64,000 nucleotides of DNA, taken from assembly GCA_019752295.1 (NCBI GenBank), contig JAIEMK010000007.1:62001-126000 (forward strand), read 5' to 3'. The notes under the pieces are model-generated. The model ran no database searches. It had not been told where the DNA came from and saw only the letters and a program-made list of their open reading frames with translations. The number at the start of each line of letters is the position of its first letter. The first letter of the stretch is position 1. The translations under genes and the position numbers were made by a program. Shown one piece after another: positions 17,080 through 28,964 of this stretch. This stretch comes from Chitinophagaceae bacterium (GTDB lineage: Bacteria; Bacteroidota; Bacteroidia; Chitinophagales; Chitinophagaceae).

Positions 17080-18119
17080 TAAATTCTCCAGCGCTGTGCA
17101 GGAATATTTTGTACCAATACGCCCGACAGGTTAATACTCTGATCTACCAACCCAACGCCTTTTGCATATACAGCAAGACCTTCAACCGCTTTAACATAGC
17201 TGGTAGTACCTATTTCTCTAAACATAATTTCGCGCTTTACCGTAATGGTATTGTGAAGGGTTTGCCCCGCAATGGTATAATCAGATCCGGTATTCATAAT
17301 GGTGAAAACAGCTTTGGTGCTGCCCGTTTTACTAACGCCGCCATTATAGCCCCCAAATTTTACTTTTGTTTCTGCTGTTTCCCAACTGGTTCCAACAGGC
17401 TGATTTGCTTTTAAATAAGCGTATTCAATAAAATTACCGGTACCCAGCGAATCAAAGATGCCGGTATAGTCGAAGTCGATCGTACCAAATTCATAATAAA
17501 TATTGGAATCGCCTTTTGCAAAATAGAAAGTATCTTTTTGTGAAGTGGCGTATTGACTATATAACTTTCCATTATACGGAATAGTAGGAGCGGCTACCGT
17601 TACCAATATGCTATCAATAAAATTACCGGTAGGTCCGGTTAAATGCGGATTATATTGAAAGCTCCAGAAAGAGCCGGTGCTGGTAATTAAATAATCTTTT
17701 TCGGCTTCTGTTCCAATGGTAAATCCACAATAAGTAGAATCGAAACTAACAACAAAGTTGGTGCTGCTGGGTAGTATGGGTTTACCGTTTCCTTTTAATT
17801 TAACCACAGCCGTTCCAGGGGTTAATACAAACCCGGAATCACGAAACCACATTCCATTTGGCGTGTCAGTAGAGATTTTGTATTTACCGGCGCTGGTAAA
17901 ATTAACCCTGATCAACACATAATTGCTATCGGTTAAAACAGAGTCCATTAAATAAGTTCCTTTGATAATTGCTGACTGACAGTTGCCCAATGAATCCAAA
18001 AGCGTTCCCTTGGCACTGCCTTGAACAGTACCCAATTCTCTGCTCAGCTCCTTCTGACAGGACACCAAAGAAATCAGTAAAACAATACTGAGTATGCAAA
18101 ACTTGTAAAATTTATTCAT
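17076..18119 (-). CDS. predicted lipoprotein, function unknown
   Basis: The 347-residue protein has a lipoprotein signal with lipobox 'LVSC', Cys at about residue 21, followed by QKEL. The mature part is beta-rich, with short motifs such as 'SAGKYKISTDTPNGMWFRDSG' split by turns, typical of Bacteroidota surface or periplasmic lipoproteins with Ig-like folds, but I recognise no named family. It converges on lspA with a 4-base overlap of the stop codons and no terminator between. The next gene on the same strand ends 42 nt upstream, so it may be read from that gene's promoter. Confidence 0.7.
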   Translation of the reverse strand: MNKFYKFCILSIVLLISLVSCQKELSRELGTVQGSAKGTLLDSLGNCQSAIIKGTYLMDSVLTDSNYVLIRVNFTSAGKYKISTDTPNGMWFRDSGFVLTPGTAVVKLKGNGKPILPSSTNFVVSFDSTYCGFTIGTEAEKDYLITSTGSFWSFQYNPHLTGPTGNFIDSILVTVAAPTIPYNGKLYSQYATSQKDTFYFAKGDSNIYYEFGTIDFDYTGIFDSLGTGNFIEYAYLKANQPVGTSWETAETKVKFGGYNGGVSKTGSTKAVFTIMNTGSDYTIAGQTLHNTITVKREIMFREIGTTSYVKAVEGLAVYAKGVGLVDQSINLSGVLVQNIPAQRWRIY

Positions 18120-18160
18120 GTTACTGTTTAGGATCTCCTCCTACGAATATCAGATAAAAT

Positions 18161-19156
18161 TTATACCAAAAACGCAGCTTTGTTTTCTAATTCACCGATT
18201 TCATGGAAATCTTTAATATTCTTTAACGTTGTTACAGATATCTGATTCAGTGCTTCCTCAGTAAAGAAAGCTTGGTGTGCAGTAATTAATACATTGGGGA
18301 AACTCATTAAACGCTGAATCAGATCATCTTGAATGATGTCGGAAGACAGGTCACGGAAAAATAATTTCTCTTCCTGCTCATACACATCGATACCCAAATA
18401 GGCAATTTGCCCTGATTTTAGTGCCTGTATCACAGAAGTAGTATCGATTAAACCACCGCGGCTGGTATTGATAATCATTACCCCTTTTTTCATCATCGCA
18501 ATAGTGTTTTCGTTGATGATATGTTTGGTTTGATCGTTCAATGGGCAGTGCAACGAAATGATATCACTTTTTAAAACTTCCATTAATGGTTTAAATTCAA
18601 CCCCAAGCGCTTCCAAATCTTTATTAGCGATTACATCGAATGCAGCAACTTTGCAGCCAAAGCCCAGCATGATTTTACAAAAAGCTTTGCCGATATTTCC
18701 TGTACCAATTACGCCGATGGTTTTGTTATGCACGTCGAAGCCCAATAAACCGTTCAGCGAAAAATTCTGTTCCCGAACCCTGTTATATGCTTTATGTGTT
18801 TTTCTGTTTAAAGTAAGCATCATCGCCACTGCGTGTTCTGCAACGGCCTCGGGCGAGTAGGCCGGCACACGGCAAACCTGTATATGATTTCTTTTGGCCG
18901 CTTCCAGATCCACATTATTAAATCCGGCGCAACGCAGGGCAATAATTTTAACCCCCTGTGCTCCCAGAATATCAATTACTTCGGCGGTTAATTTATCGTT
19001 CACGAATACACAAACTGCTTCGGCATTGCCCGCCAGACTTGCGGTTTTTTTATCAAGAGCCGTTTCAAAAAATATCAGATCGTACCCGAATGCGTCTTTA
19101 TGACTGTTAAAAAAACTAATATCGTAAGGCTGGGTTGAAAAGAATGCGATTTTCAT
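18161..19156 (-). CDS. D-2-hydroxyacid dehydrogenase (D-lactate dehydrogenase-like)
   Basis: The 331-residue protein starts 'MKIAFFSTQPYD', typical of the LdhA type of NAD-dependent D-lactate dehydrogenase. It has the catalytic Arg in 'LRCAGFNNVDL', the NAD loop 'GVIGTGNIGKAF', the Glu of 'GIDVYEQEEKLFF', and the catalytic His in 'NVLITAHQAFFT'. It probably interconverts pyruvate and D-lactate in the cytoplasm. The frame is open from 19222, but the ATG at 19156 matches the family start, and a strong promoter at 19220-19252 would begin transcription downstream of 19222. It stands alone, divergent from ileS. Confidence 0.9.
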   Translation of the reverse strand: MKIAFFSTQPYDISFFNSHKDAFGYDLIFFETALDKKTASLAGNAEAVCVFVNDKLTAEVIDILGAQGVKIIALRCAGFNNVDLEAAKRNHIQVCRVPAYSPEAVAEHAVAMMLTLNRKTHKAYNRVREQNFSLNGLLGFDVHNKTIGVIGTGNIGKAFCKIMLGFGCKVAAFDVIANKDLEALGVEFKPLMEVLKSDIISLHCPLNDQTKHIINENTIAMMKKGVMIINTSRGGLIDTTSVIQALKSGQIAYLGIDVYEQEEKLFFRDLSSDIIQDDLIQRLMSFPNVLITAHQAFFTEEALNQISVTTLKNIKDFHEIGELENKAAFLV

Positions 19157-19219
19157 TTGATTATTTCTATTTTTTTTAATTGCCAAATGGAATTCGCTAA
19201 CAAACATTTCTGTAGGCAT

Positions 19220-19252
19220 CAAAGTTATATTTGGCTCATTTCATATAACAAA
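19220..19252 (-). promoter_or_regulatory. promoter of the D-2-hydroxyacid dehydrogenase gene
   Basis: On the minus strand TTTG (19252-19249) and TAACTTTG (19227-19220) are 21 nt apart, a full consensus match. The leader before the ATG at 19156 is about 55 nt. Confidence 0.6.
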
Positions 19253-19320
19253 TATAGCTTAGGGGATGTGGCAATAAAAACTTTTGGTGAATCGGCATAA
19301 ACCAGCCCCTTAATCTGGGG

Positions 19321-19346
19321 TTTGTGTTGGCATATTCGTACCTTTG
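19321..19346 (+). promoter_or_regulatory. ileS promoter
   Basis: TACCTTTG at 19339-19346 is a perfect -7 element, about 38 nt before the ileS ATG. A TTTG at 19321-19324 is only 14 nt upstream, shorter than the usual spacing, so the -33 part is uncertain. Confidence 0.5.
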
Positions 19347-19383
19347 CAAACCTTAAAAACAGATTGGTAAAGTGTTTTAGCGT

Positions 19384-22300
19384 ATGAAGTATCCCGAATT
19401 CTCTGGTTTGAACCTGCCTAAGATCGAGCAGGAAATATTGGCAAAATGGAAGAGCAATCAGGCTTTTGAAAAAAGCATCAGCCTGCGCGAAGGTCGAAAG
19501 CCCTTTGTTTTTTATGAAGGTCCTCCTAGCGCCAATGGTATGCCCGGTATACACCACGTTATTTCCAGAACCTTGAAGGATATGGTTTGTAGGTATAAAA
19601 CCATGCAGGGATTTCAGGTAAAACGTAAGGGTGGATGGGATACACATGGCCTACCCGTTGAATTGGGTGTAGAGAAGGAATTAGGCATTACCAAAGAAGA
19701 TATTGGAAAAAAAATATCGGTGGAAGCCTATAACCAAAAATGTCGCGAAGCGGTTTTGAGGTATAAGGATAAGTGGGATGAGTTAACTACCAAAATGGGT
19801 TATTGGGTAGATCTGAATGATCCCTATGTTACTTTCGAAAACGATTATATTGAAACACTCTGGTGGATTTTGAGTGAGTTGTATAAAAAAGGCTTACTCT
19901 ATCAAAGTGTGAGCATTCAGCCCTATTCGCCTGCAGCAGGCACCGGCTTAAGTTCGCATGAATTAAATCAACCCGGAACTTATAAAGATGTAAAAGACAC
20001 TTCTGCTGTAGCCATGTTTAAAGCGGTACAAAGCCCAATTACACAATTTTTATTTGATGCAGCGGGATCTGACGAACTGTTCTTTATGGCATGGACTACC
20101 ACTCCATGGACACTTCCATCGAACCTCGGATTAACTGTTGGAGAAAACATCGATTACGTTTTAGTAAAAACTTTTAATCCATATACAGCCTTGCCTGTGA
20201 ATCTGGTTTTGGCGAAAGCATTAATTGGTAAATATTTTAAAGCCGAAGGTGAGTATGGCGATTTCGACAATTATACTGCCGATACCAAGCTGCTTCCATG
20301 GACGATCTTAAAAGAGTTTAAGGGTAAACAAATCGAAGAAAGTACATACGAACAACTACTTGCTTACGAAGCCAATTCCATTGAGGCAATTGAAGCTGCA
20401 AGCCCCGGTGCAAAACCATTCCGCGTAATTGTGGGCGATTTTGTTACTACCGAGGATGGTACCGGTATCGTACACACTGCACCTGCATTTGGTGCGGATG
20501 ACTATAAAGTTGGTAAGAAAGCCAATATTGGTATTCTTACAATGGTTGACAGGCAGGGTAAATTTGTAGATGGCCTTGGAGAATTCAGCAACCGCTATGT
20601 AAAAAATTATAAAGACGAAGAAGGCTATCAGGACGTGAACGTAGACATCTGCGTAAAACTCAAGAAAGAAAATCGTGCTTTTAAAGTAGAAAAATACGAA
20701 CACAGCTATCCGCACTGTTGGAGAACCGATAAACCAATTCTATATTATCCGCTTGATGCCTGGTTCATCAAAACCACTGCAGTAAAGGATCGGATGGTGG
20801 AACTGAATAAGACAATCAACTGGAAACCCAAATCAACCGGCGAAGGTCGTTTTGGTAATTGGCTTGAAAATATGGTTGACTGGAATCTTAGTCGCAGTCG
20901 TTATTGGGGTACTCCGTTACCAGTTTGGCGAACCGAAGATGGTGAGGAAGAAATTTGTATCGGCTCGATTGAAGAATTGAATGCCGGCATCAGAAAAGCA
21001 AATGATGTGTTGGGTGGAGATACAAACAAGCATTATTTACACGAAGGCATTTTGGATTTACACAAGCCTTTTGTGGACGATATTATACTGGTGAGCAAGA
21101 AAGGACAGGCAATGAAGCGGGTGTCGGATTTAGTGGATGTTTGGTTCGATAGTGGTGCCATGCCTTATGCGCAATGGCATTACCCTTTTGAGAATAAGGA
21201 ATTTATAGATAAGGGAGAAACATTTCCGGCCGACTTTATTGCAGAGGGTGTTGATCAGACAAGGGGTTGGTTTTATACGCTGCACGCTTTGGGGGTAATG
21301 CTATTCGATAGCGTTGCTTATAAAACAGTGGTGAGTAACGGATTGGTGTTGGATAAGAATGGTAATAAGATGAGCAAGCGTTTAGGCAATGTGGTGAACC
21401 CCTTCGAAACCATCGAAAAATACGGGGCAGATGCTACCAGATGGTATTTGATTACCAATGCATCTCCTTGGGATAATTTGAAATTTGATCTTGCCGGTAT
21501 TCAGGAAGTACAACGTAAGTTTTTTGGAACACTGTACAATACTTATCAATTCTTTGTGCTCTATGCCAATGTAGATGGATTTGCTTTTAAAGAAGCTTCA
21601 ATTCCTTTGAGCGAGCGGCCTGAGATCGACAGATGGATTCTTTCCTCACTCAATTCATTGGTGCAAAAAGTAACCGATTCTATGAACGATTTTGAACCTA
21701 CCATTGCGGGTAGGGCAATTGAATCATTCGTGGATGAGCACCTGAGCAATTGGTATGTGCGTTTGTGCAGAAGGCGTTTTTGGAAGGGCGAATATGAGGC
21801 GGATAAGATATCTGCATACCAAACTTTATACGAATGTTTAGAAACAATAGTTAGACTGATGGCGCCAATATCGCCGTTCTTCAGCGATGCTATGTTTTAT
21901 AATCTGAATCTGGTTTCAGAGCGATTTGCAGTGGAGTCGATACATCATGCCGACTTCCCTCTGGCAGATACTACTGCTATTGACAGTTCATTGGAAGAAA
22001 GGATGCAACTGGCACAGGATGTTTGTTCGCTGGTTTTGTCGCTTAGAAAGAAAGTGAATATTAAAGTTCGCCAACCACTACAGAAAGTATTGATTCCGGT
22101 GCTGAATCCGGAAATGAAAACACAATTGCAGTTGATCGAAGATTTAATAATTGCGGAAGTAAATGTGAAGGAGTTAGTGTATATCACAGAAACCGAGGGG
22201 ATCATCAAAAAGAAGATTAAGCCGAATTTTAAAATGCTGGGAACAAAACTGGGAGCTAAAATGAAAGCTGCAAGTGTTTTAATCGGCGAGTTTAGTCAGC

Positions 22301-22731
22301 AGCAGATTGCCCAACTTGAAAAACAGGGAAATATCGAGATCATGCTCGATGGAACTGCATATTCGATTGAACTGAATGAAGTAGAAATTGCTGCTGAAGA
22401 TATACCGGGCTGGAGTGTTGCCAGCAAGAGCAGTTTGACCGTTGCTTTGGATATTTTGATCTCGGAGGAGCTGAAACAGGAGGGAGAGGCAAGAGAATTC
22501 GTGAATCGGATACAAAATATCAGAAAAGAGAACGGTTTTGATTTAACAGACCGTATATTCGTAAAATTGCTTGATGCTGATGGTATTAAGCAATCAATTA
22601 TTAAATATAACGATTATATTTGCCGCGAAATTTTGGCAGACGTCATTGACTGGGTTCCGGAATTACATGATGGTTTTGAAATTGAAGTAAATGACATTTT
22701 GTTGAAAGTGGTAGTCACAAAAAAAGCATAA
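19384..22731 (+). CDS. ileS: isoleucine--tRNA ligase
   Basis: The 1115-residue class I synthetase charges tRNA-Ile. It has the HIGH-type motif 'GIHH' at residues 55-58, 'GGWDTHGLPVELGVEKELG' of the catalytic domain, an editing insertion at about 200-420 with 'TTPWTLPSNLG', the KMSKR motif at 662-666 and an anticodon-binding region ending near 900. The length and 'DTHGLPVE' sequence suggest the longer, eukaryote-like (type 2) form of IleRS, which often tolerates mupirocin; that is inference from family knowledge. No C-terminal zinc-finger cysteines are seen. The DksA-like gene begins 5 nt after the stop. Confidence 0.97.
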   Translation: MKYPEFSGLNLPKIEQEILAKWKSNQAFEKSISLREGRKPFVFYEGPPSANGMPGIHHVISRTLKDMVCRYKTMQGFQVKRKGGWDTHGLPVELGVEKELGITKEDIGKKISVEAYNQKCREAVLRYKDKWDELTTKMGYWVDLNDPYVTFENDYIETLWWILSELYKKGLLYQSVSIQPYSPAAGTGLSSHELNQPGTYKDVKDTSAVAMFKAVQSPITQFLFDAAGSDELFFMAWTTTPWTLPSNLGLTVGENIDYVLVKTFNPYTALPVNLVLAKALIGKYFKAEGEYGDFDNYTADTKLLPWTILKEFKGKQIEESTYEQLLAYEANSIEAIEAASPGAKPFRVIVGDFVTTEDGTGIVHTAPAFGADDYKVGKKANIGILTMVDRQGKFVDGLGEFSNRYVKNYKDEEGYQDVNVDICVKLKKENRAFKVEKYEHSYPHCWRTDKPILYYPLDAWFIKTTAVKDRMVELNKTINWKPKSTGEGRFGNWLENMVDWNLSRSRYWGTPLPVWRTEDGEEEICIGSIEELNAGIRKANDVLGGDTNKHYLHEGILDLHKPFVDDIILVSKKGQAMKRVSDLVDVWFDSGAMPYAQWHYPFENKEFIDKGETFPADFIAEGVDQTRGWFYTLHALGVMLFDSVAYKTVVSNGLVLDKNGNKMSKRLGNVVNPFETIEKYGADATRWYLITNASPWDNLKFDLAGIQEVQRKFFGTLYNTYQFFVLYANVDGFAFKEASIPLSERPEIDRWILSSLNSLVQKVTDSMNDFEPTIAGRAIESFVDEHLSNWYVRLCRRRFWKGEYEADKISAYQTLYECLETIVRLMAPISPFFSDAMFYNLNLVSERFAVESIHHADFPLADTTAIDSSLEERMQLAQDVCSLVLSLRKKVNIKVRQPLQKVLIPVLNPEMKTQLQLIEDLIIAEVNVKELVYITETEGIIKKKIKPNFKMLGTKLGAKMKAASVLIGEFSQQQIAQLEKQGNIEIMLDGTAYSIELNEVEIAAEDIPGWSVASKSSLTVALDILISEELKQEGEAREFVNRIQNIRKENGFDLTDRIFVKLLDADGIKQSIIKYNDYICREILADVIDWVPELHDGFEIEVNDILLKVVVTKKA

Positions 22732-22736
22732 ACTGT

Positions 22737-23783
22737 ATGCCTTCTAAAAAACCTGCACCAAAGAAAACAGGAAAACCTGTTGCAAAGCCTTCAAAACCAG
22801 TGGTTAAGAGTGCGAGCCCAGCAAAAAAAACGGCACCTGCTAAAAAGGCCGTGCCTGCTAAAAAAGTGGTTGCTGCCAAGCCTGCAGCTAAGGCAGCAGT
22901 GAAACCTTTGGCCAAACCTGCTCCTAAAAAAGTGGTTGTTGCTAAGCCTGTGGCTAAACCGCCTGCTAAAAAGGCGGCTCCGGCAAAAGCGGTTGCAGTA
23001 AAACCTGCTCCGGCCAAGGCTGCTCCAGTAAAAAAAGTAGAACCTATTAAAAATAAAGTTGCCGCTAAACCGGTAGCAAAACCAATCGCTCCGGTAGCAT
23101 CAAAGAAACCGGTAGCTAAACCAATATCAAAAACTCCAGAAAAACCTTTGGCAAAATCCACATCCATTCCAGTTTCAAAAGCTGCTCCGGCACCGGTGCC
23201 TGCAGCAACAGTACAGAAGTCTAAAGCTCCGGCGGTAAAAGCTGCCCCGGCTCCACCGGTAAAGCCTGTTAAAAAACAGCCTGAACCAATCAAAGACATT
23301 AAAGTACCTAAGACAAATGTTAAGACAAGTGTTCCTTATAAACCAATGTACACTCCATTGGAAAAAAGAGAAGAACCAAAAACAGGGTTAAACCAAACCT
23401 TGGTAAAGTATAGCGATGCAGATCTGGCCGATTTTAGAGAACTAATCAGTAAAAAATTGGAAGCAGCTAAAAAAGAGCTGGCTTATTTACAGGGACTGAT
23501 TACCCGTAAAGATGAAATGGGCGGTGATAATGACGATGCTCGTTATATGACAATGGAAGATGGTAGTATGAGTATGGAAAGAGAGCAACTGAGCCAGATG
23601 GCCAGTCGCCAGATTACCTATATCGACCATCTCGAAAAAGCCATTATGCGTATTGAGAACAAGACCTATGGTATTTGTCGTGTAACCGGCAAATTGATTG
23701 ATAAAGCCCGTTTAAGAGCTGTACCACATGCTACCCTGAGTCTGGAAGCTAAACTTGGTTTAGTGCGTCATTCTGCTGAGTAG
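22737..23783 (+). CDS. DksA/TraR-like protein with long Lys/Ala/Pro histone-like N-terminal tail
   Basis: The 348-residue protein has two parts. Residues 1-200 are almost only Lys, Pro, Ala and Val, in short repeats such as KPAPKK, AKKAAP and KPVAKP, like histone H1 tails. Residues about 220-348 are a DksA/TraR-type domain: a coiled-coil hairpin ('FRELISKKLEAAKKEL' and 'SRQITYIDHLEKAIMRIE') and the finger region 'YGICRVTGKLIDKARL'. Three of the four zinc cysteines of classical DksA are replaced, as in other Bacteroidota members. Classical DksA binds RNA polymerase; the tail could bind nucleic acid. It lies 5 nt after ileS and ends before a bidirectional terminator. A frame on the opposite strand of the tail is a composition artefact. 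Confidence 0.85.
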   Translation: MPSKKPAPKKTGKPVAKPSKPVVKSASPAKKTAPAKKAVPAKKVVAAKPAAKAAVKPLAKPAPKKVVVAKPVAKPPAKKAAPAKAVAVKPAPAKAAPVKKVEPIKNKVAAKPVAKPIAPVASKKPVAKPISKTPEKPLAKSTSIPVSKAAPAPVPAATVQKSKAPAVKAAPAPPVKPVKKQPEPIKDIKVPKTNVKTSVPYKPMYTPLEKREEPKTGLNQTLVKYSDADLADFRELISKKLEAAKKELAYLQGLITRKDEMGGDNDDARYMTMEDGSMSMEREQLSQMASRQITYIDHLEKAIMRIENKTYGICRVTGKLIDKARLRAVPHATLSLEAKLGLVRHSAE

Positions 23784-23784
23784 A

Positions 23785-23812
23785 ATTCAAAATTCAGAAG
23801 TAAAAATTCAAA
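23785..23812 (+). repeat. A-rich heptad repeat after the DksA-like gene stop
   Basis: Four units, ATTCAAA, ATTCAGA, AGTAAAA and ATTCAAA, start 2 nt after the TAG stop at 23781-23783. Bases 23784-23796 are an exact inverted copy of 23867-23879. Confidence 0.75.
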
Positions 23813-23845
23813 AGCCCTTTTCTTAATTGAAGAGGGCTTTATAAT
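23811..23845. terminator. bidirectional intrinsic terminator between convergent genes
   Basis: AAAGCCCT (23811-23818) pairs with AGGGCTTT (23833-23840), with a partly paired T/A-rich interior. T-rich sequence flanks the arms on one strand and A-rich sequence on the other, so it can work for both the ileS-dksA-like transcript and the ABC exporter gene. Confidence 0.65.
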
Positions 23846-23864
23846 TTAAAATACCTACTATTTT

Positions 23865-23892
23865 TTTGAATTTTGAATTTTGATTTTTGACT
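23865..23892 (-). repeat. A-rich heptad repeat beginning at the ABC exporter stop codon
   Basis: On the minus strand the units are AGTCAAA, AATCAAA, ATTCAAA and ATTCAAA. The first base of the first unit is the last base of the exporter TAA stop (23894-23892), exactly as in the tract at the murF-alr stop. Confidence 0.85.
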
Positions 23893-25712
23893 TATTTCAC
23901 CTCTTGCATTTCAACAAGTCGGCGATAGATTCCGTCTTTCGCAAGTAGTTCGTCGTGGCTACCGCGTTCGGCAATTTCGCCTTTTTGCAGAACGATGATT
24001 TCGTCTGCGTGTCGGATAGTAGAAAGCCTGTGTGCTATAACAATTGAAGTTCTGTTCTGCATCATATTATTGATAGCGTCTTGCACCAAGCGCTCGCTCT
24101 CGGTATCTAATGCCGATGTGGCTTCATCCAAAATTAAGATTGGAGGGTTTTTTAAAACCGCTCTTGCAATAGTCAGTCTCTGACGTTCACCTCCGCTAAG
24201 TTTAGATCCTCTGTCGCCAATATTGGTTTCGAAACGTTCTTCTTTTAACTGTATAAAATGGTAAGCGTTTGCCACTTTCGCTGCGTGTTCAATGGCTTCA
24301 CTATTGGCGCCATCAATACCCAAAGCAATATTGTTTGCAATAGTATCATTAAATAATATTGGCTCCTGTGTTACAATGCCCATCAAATTACGCACGGCAT
24401 GCAAACTATACTCTTTGATATTTACACCATCAATCAACAGTTCGCCTTCGCTCACGTCATGAAAGCGAGGAATTAGATCCGCCAATGTACTTTTTCCGGC
24501 ACCCGAAGAACCAACAAGGGCAATGGTCTTACCCTTTTCGATGGTGAGGTTAATGTTTTTAAGAATCGTAATATCGTCGTACGAAAAAGAAACATTTTTA
24601 AATTCAATGCTATGGCTGAAACTGTTGATGGGCTTGGCATTCGGGTTATCAACAACTGTGATTGGGGCTTTTAAAATTTCTTCAATACGTGCAATTGCAG
24701 CGCTTCCTCTTTGTGCATTATAAAAAGAAGTAGATAAAGATTTTGCCGGATTTAAGATCTGCGTAAAGAAAACGATATAGGTGATGAATCCAGTTGGACT
24801 CAATCCAGCTTCGTTATGTAAAACCAGTAATCCACCAAACCAAAGTATACAACAGAGTACTAATACTCCAAGAAACTCAGACATAGGTGATGCTAGGTCT
24901 CTTCTGAAATTCATTTTGTTCCGAATATGATTGAGTGTATCATTCGTTTTAAAGAATTTGGCTCTCAATATTTTTTCTGCATTGAAGGCTTTGATTACTC
25001 TTAATCCTCCCAAAGTCTCATCCAAGATCGACATCAAAGTACCCAATTGTTCTTGTGATACGGTAGACTGTTTTTTTAGTGATCTACTAACCCTGCCAAT
25101 GATAAATCCCGACAAAGGGAGTAATACTAATAGAAACAAAGAAAGTGCAGGACTCATCATCACCATAATGGTAAGGATGATGATGATTTGTAAAGGATCA
25201 CGAATCAATCCTTCCAAAGTACTCATCACACTCCATTCAATTTCATTGGCGTCATTACTCATGCGGCTAATAATATCGCCTTTTCGCTGTTCCGTAAAAA
25301 AGCCAATAGGTAGTTCTAATATTTTTGCATAGAGATCAGAACGCAACTTCGTCATTACATAGTTCCGCATCGGAGCCAATACCCGATAAGAGAGATAGAT
25401 AAAGACGTTTTTGAAAAAGATGGAAATGATAATGAGTAAACAAATAGCAGCAAGTGCGTACTCTTTTCCATGAAGTAGAATCAACTGACTCAATTCGTAT
25501 TTAATATAATCCTGTAATCCATTGGCAGAGTAGCTGAATTTTGGTTTTACTGCAACCAATTTGTCCAATGCAAAGAGCATTTGAAGAAATGGGGCGAGTA
25601 AGGCCAGGGAGACCAAGGAAAATACTACCGATGATAAATTGAATAAAACATAGAAAAAAATATTCTGTTTCTTATCTTTTAGGTAGAAAAGTATTCTTGA
25701 AAATCGCTTCAT
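23892..25712 (-). CDS. MsbA-type ABC exporter (fused membrane and ATPase domains)
   Basis: The 606-residue half-transporter has six transmembrane helices in residues about 15-330 and a nucleotide-binding domain at about 370-606 with Walker A 'GSSGAGKST', signature 'LSGGERQRL', Walker B 'ILILDEATSALD' and the switch His in 'IVIAHRLSTI'. It would work as a homodimer in the inner membrane. The sequence is closest in style to lipid or lipid-A flippases (MsbA-like) of Bacteroidota, but drug or peptide export cannot be excluded. It is divergent from rbfA, and their promoters appear to overlap in a 64-bp gap. Confidence 0.9.
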   Translation of the reverse strand: MKRFSRILFYLKDKKQNIFFYVLFNLSSVVFSLVSLALLAPFLQMLFALDKLVAVKPKFSYSANGLQDYIKYELSQLILLHGKEYALAAICLLIIISIFFKNVFIYLSYRVLAPMRNYVMTKLRSDLYAKILELPIGFFTEQRKGDIISRMSNDANEIEWSVMSTLEGLIRDPLQIIIILTIMVMMSPALSLFLLVLLPLSGFIIGRVSRSLKKQSTVSQEQLGTLMSILDETLGGLRVIKAFNAEKILRAKFFKTNDTLNHIRNKMNFRRDLASPMSEFLGVLVLCCILWFGGLLVLHNEAGLSPTGFITYIVFFTQILNPAKSLSTSFYNAQRGSAAIARIEEILKAPITVVDNPNAKPINSFSHSIEFKNVSFSYDDITILKNINLTIEKGKTIALVGSSGAGKSTLADLIPRFHDVSEGELLIDGVNIKEYSLHAVRNLMGIVTQEPILFNDTIANNIALGIDGANSEAIEHAAKVANAYHFIQLKEERFETNIGDRGSKLSGGERQRLTIARAVLKNPPILILDEATSALDTESERLVQDAINNMMQNRTSIVIAHRLSTIRHADEIIVLQKGEIAERGSHDELLAKDGIYRRLVEMQEVK

Positions 25713-25738
25713 AAATAGGAAAAACGGTTAATCCACGG

Positions 25739-25767
25739 CAAAGTAACTAATTTTACAGCCAAACAAA
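25739..25767 (-). promoter_or_regulatory. possible promoter of the ABC exporter gene
   Basis: On the minus strand TTTG (25767-25764) and TTACTTTG (25746-25739; one mismatch to TAnnTTTG) are 17 nt apart, about 27 nt before the start codon. The plus strand of the same gap has TAATTTTA (25748-25755), a near match that could serve rbfA. Confidence 0.35.
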
Positions 25768-25776
25768 CGTTAGAAA

Positions 25777-26157
25777 ATGGAGGAAGGAAAGCGTCAACGG
25801 CAGGTGGCAAGTGCCCTGCAAGAAGAAATGAACGATATTTTTAGAAGATTAAGTCTCAATATGATTGATGGGGGAATGGTATCCATTTCATCCATTAAAG
25901 TAACTCCCGACTTACTGGAGGCTCGTATTTACATCAGCCTTTTTCAAGTGAAGGATGAAAAAGCGGTGATGAAGACCATCGAGTCGAGGGCTTGGGAAAT
26001 TAAAAAAGAATTGGCTAATCGGGTGAAGCATCAATTGCGCAGAATACCTGTTTTGCATTTTTATCTCGATGATACTTTGGAATACGTTTTTAAAATGGAA
26101 GAAGTGTTTAAGAAATTGAAGGAAGAGCAGAAACCACCCAGCAGCGAAACAGCGTAA
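25777..26157 (+). CDS. rbfA: ribosome-binding factor A
   Basis: The 126-residue protein has the RbfA KH-like fold: 'RQRQVASALQEEMNDIF' at the N-terminus, 'VTPDLLEARIYISLF' in the centre and 'IPVLHFYLDDTLEYVFKMEEVFKKL' (interrupted as strand and helix) at the end. RbfA helps mature the 30S subunit and the 5' end of 16S rRNA. The length is normal. The LolCE-like permease gene begins 5 nt after its stop, suggesting cotranscription. Confidence 0.93.
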   Translation: MEEGKRQRQVASALQEEMNDIFRRLSLNMIDGGMVSISSIKVTPDLLEARIYISLFQVKDEKAVMKTIESRAWEIKKELANRVKHQLRRIPVLHFYLDDTLEYVFKMEEVFKKLKEEQKPPSSETA

Positions 26158-26162
26158 ACACT

Positions 26163-28939
<2,777 letters not shown>

Positions 28940-28964
28940 GCGATAAGAATATAAAGAAAACAGG

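Noticed and set aside
22715..23299. A 194-residue open frame on the minus strand, rich in Ala/Gly/Phe, opposite the DksA-like gene.
   Set aside because: It is the antisense image of the Lys/Pro/Ala repeats. Low-complexity composition explains the lack of stops; the plus-strand protein has a recognised domain.
23784..23892. A CRISPR-like or IS end structure because of repeated short motifs.
   Set aside because: Units are 7 bp without spacers, and no cas or transposase gene is nearby.
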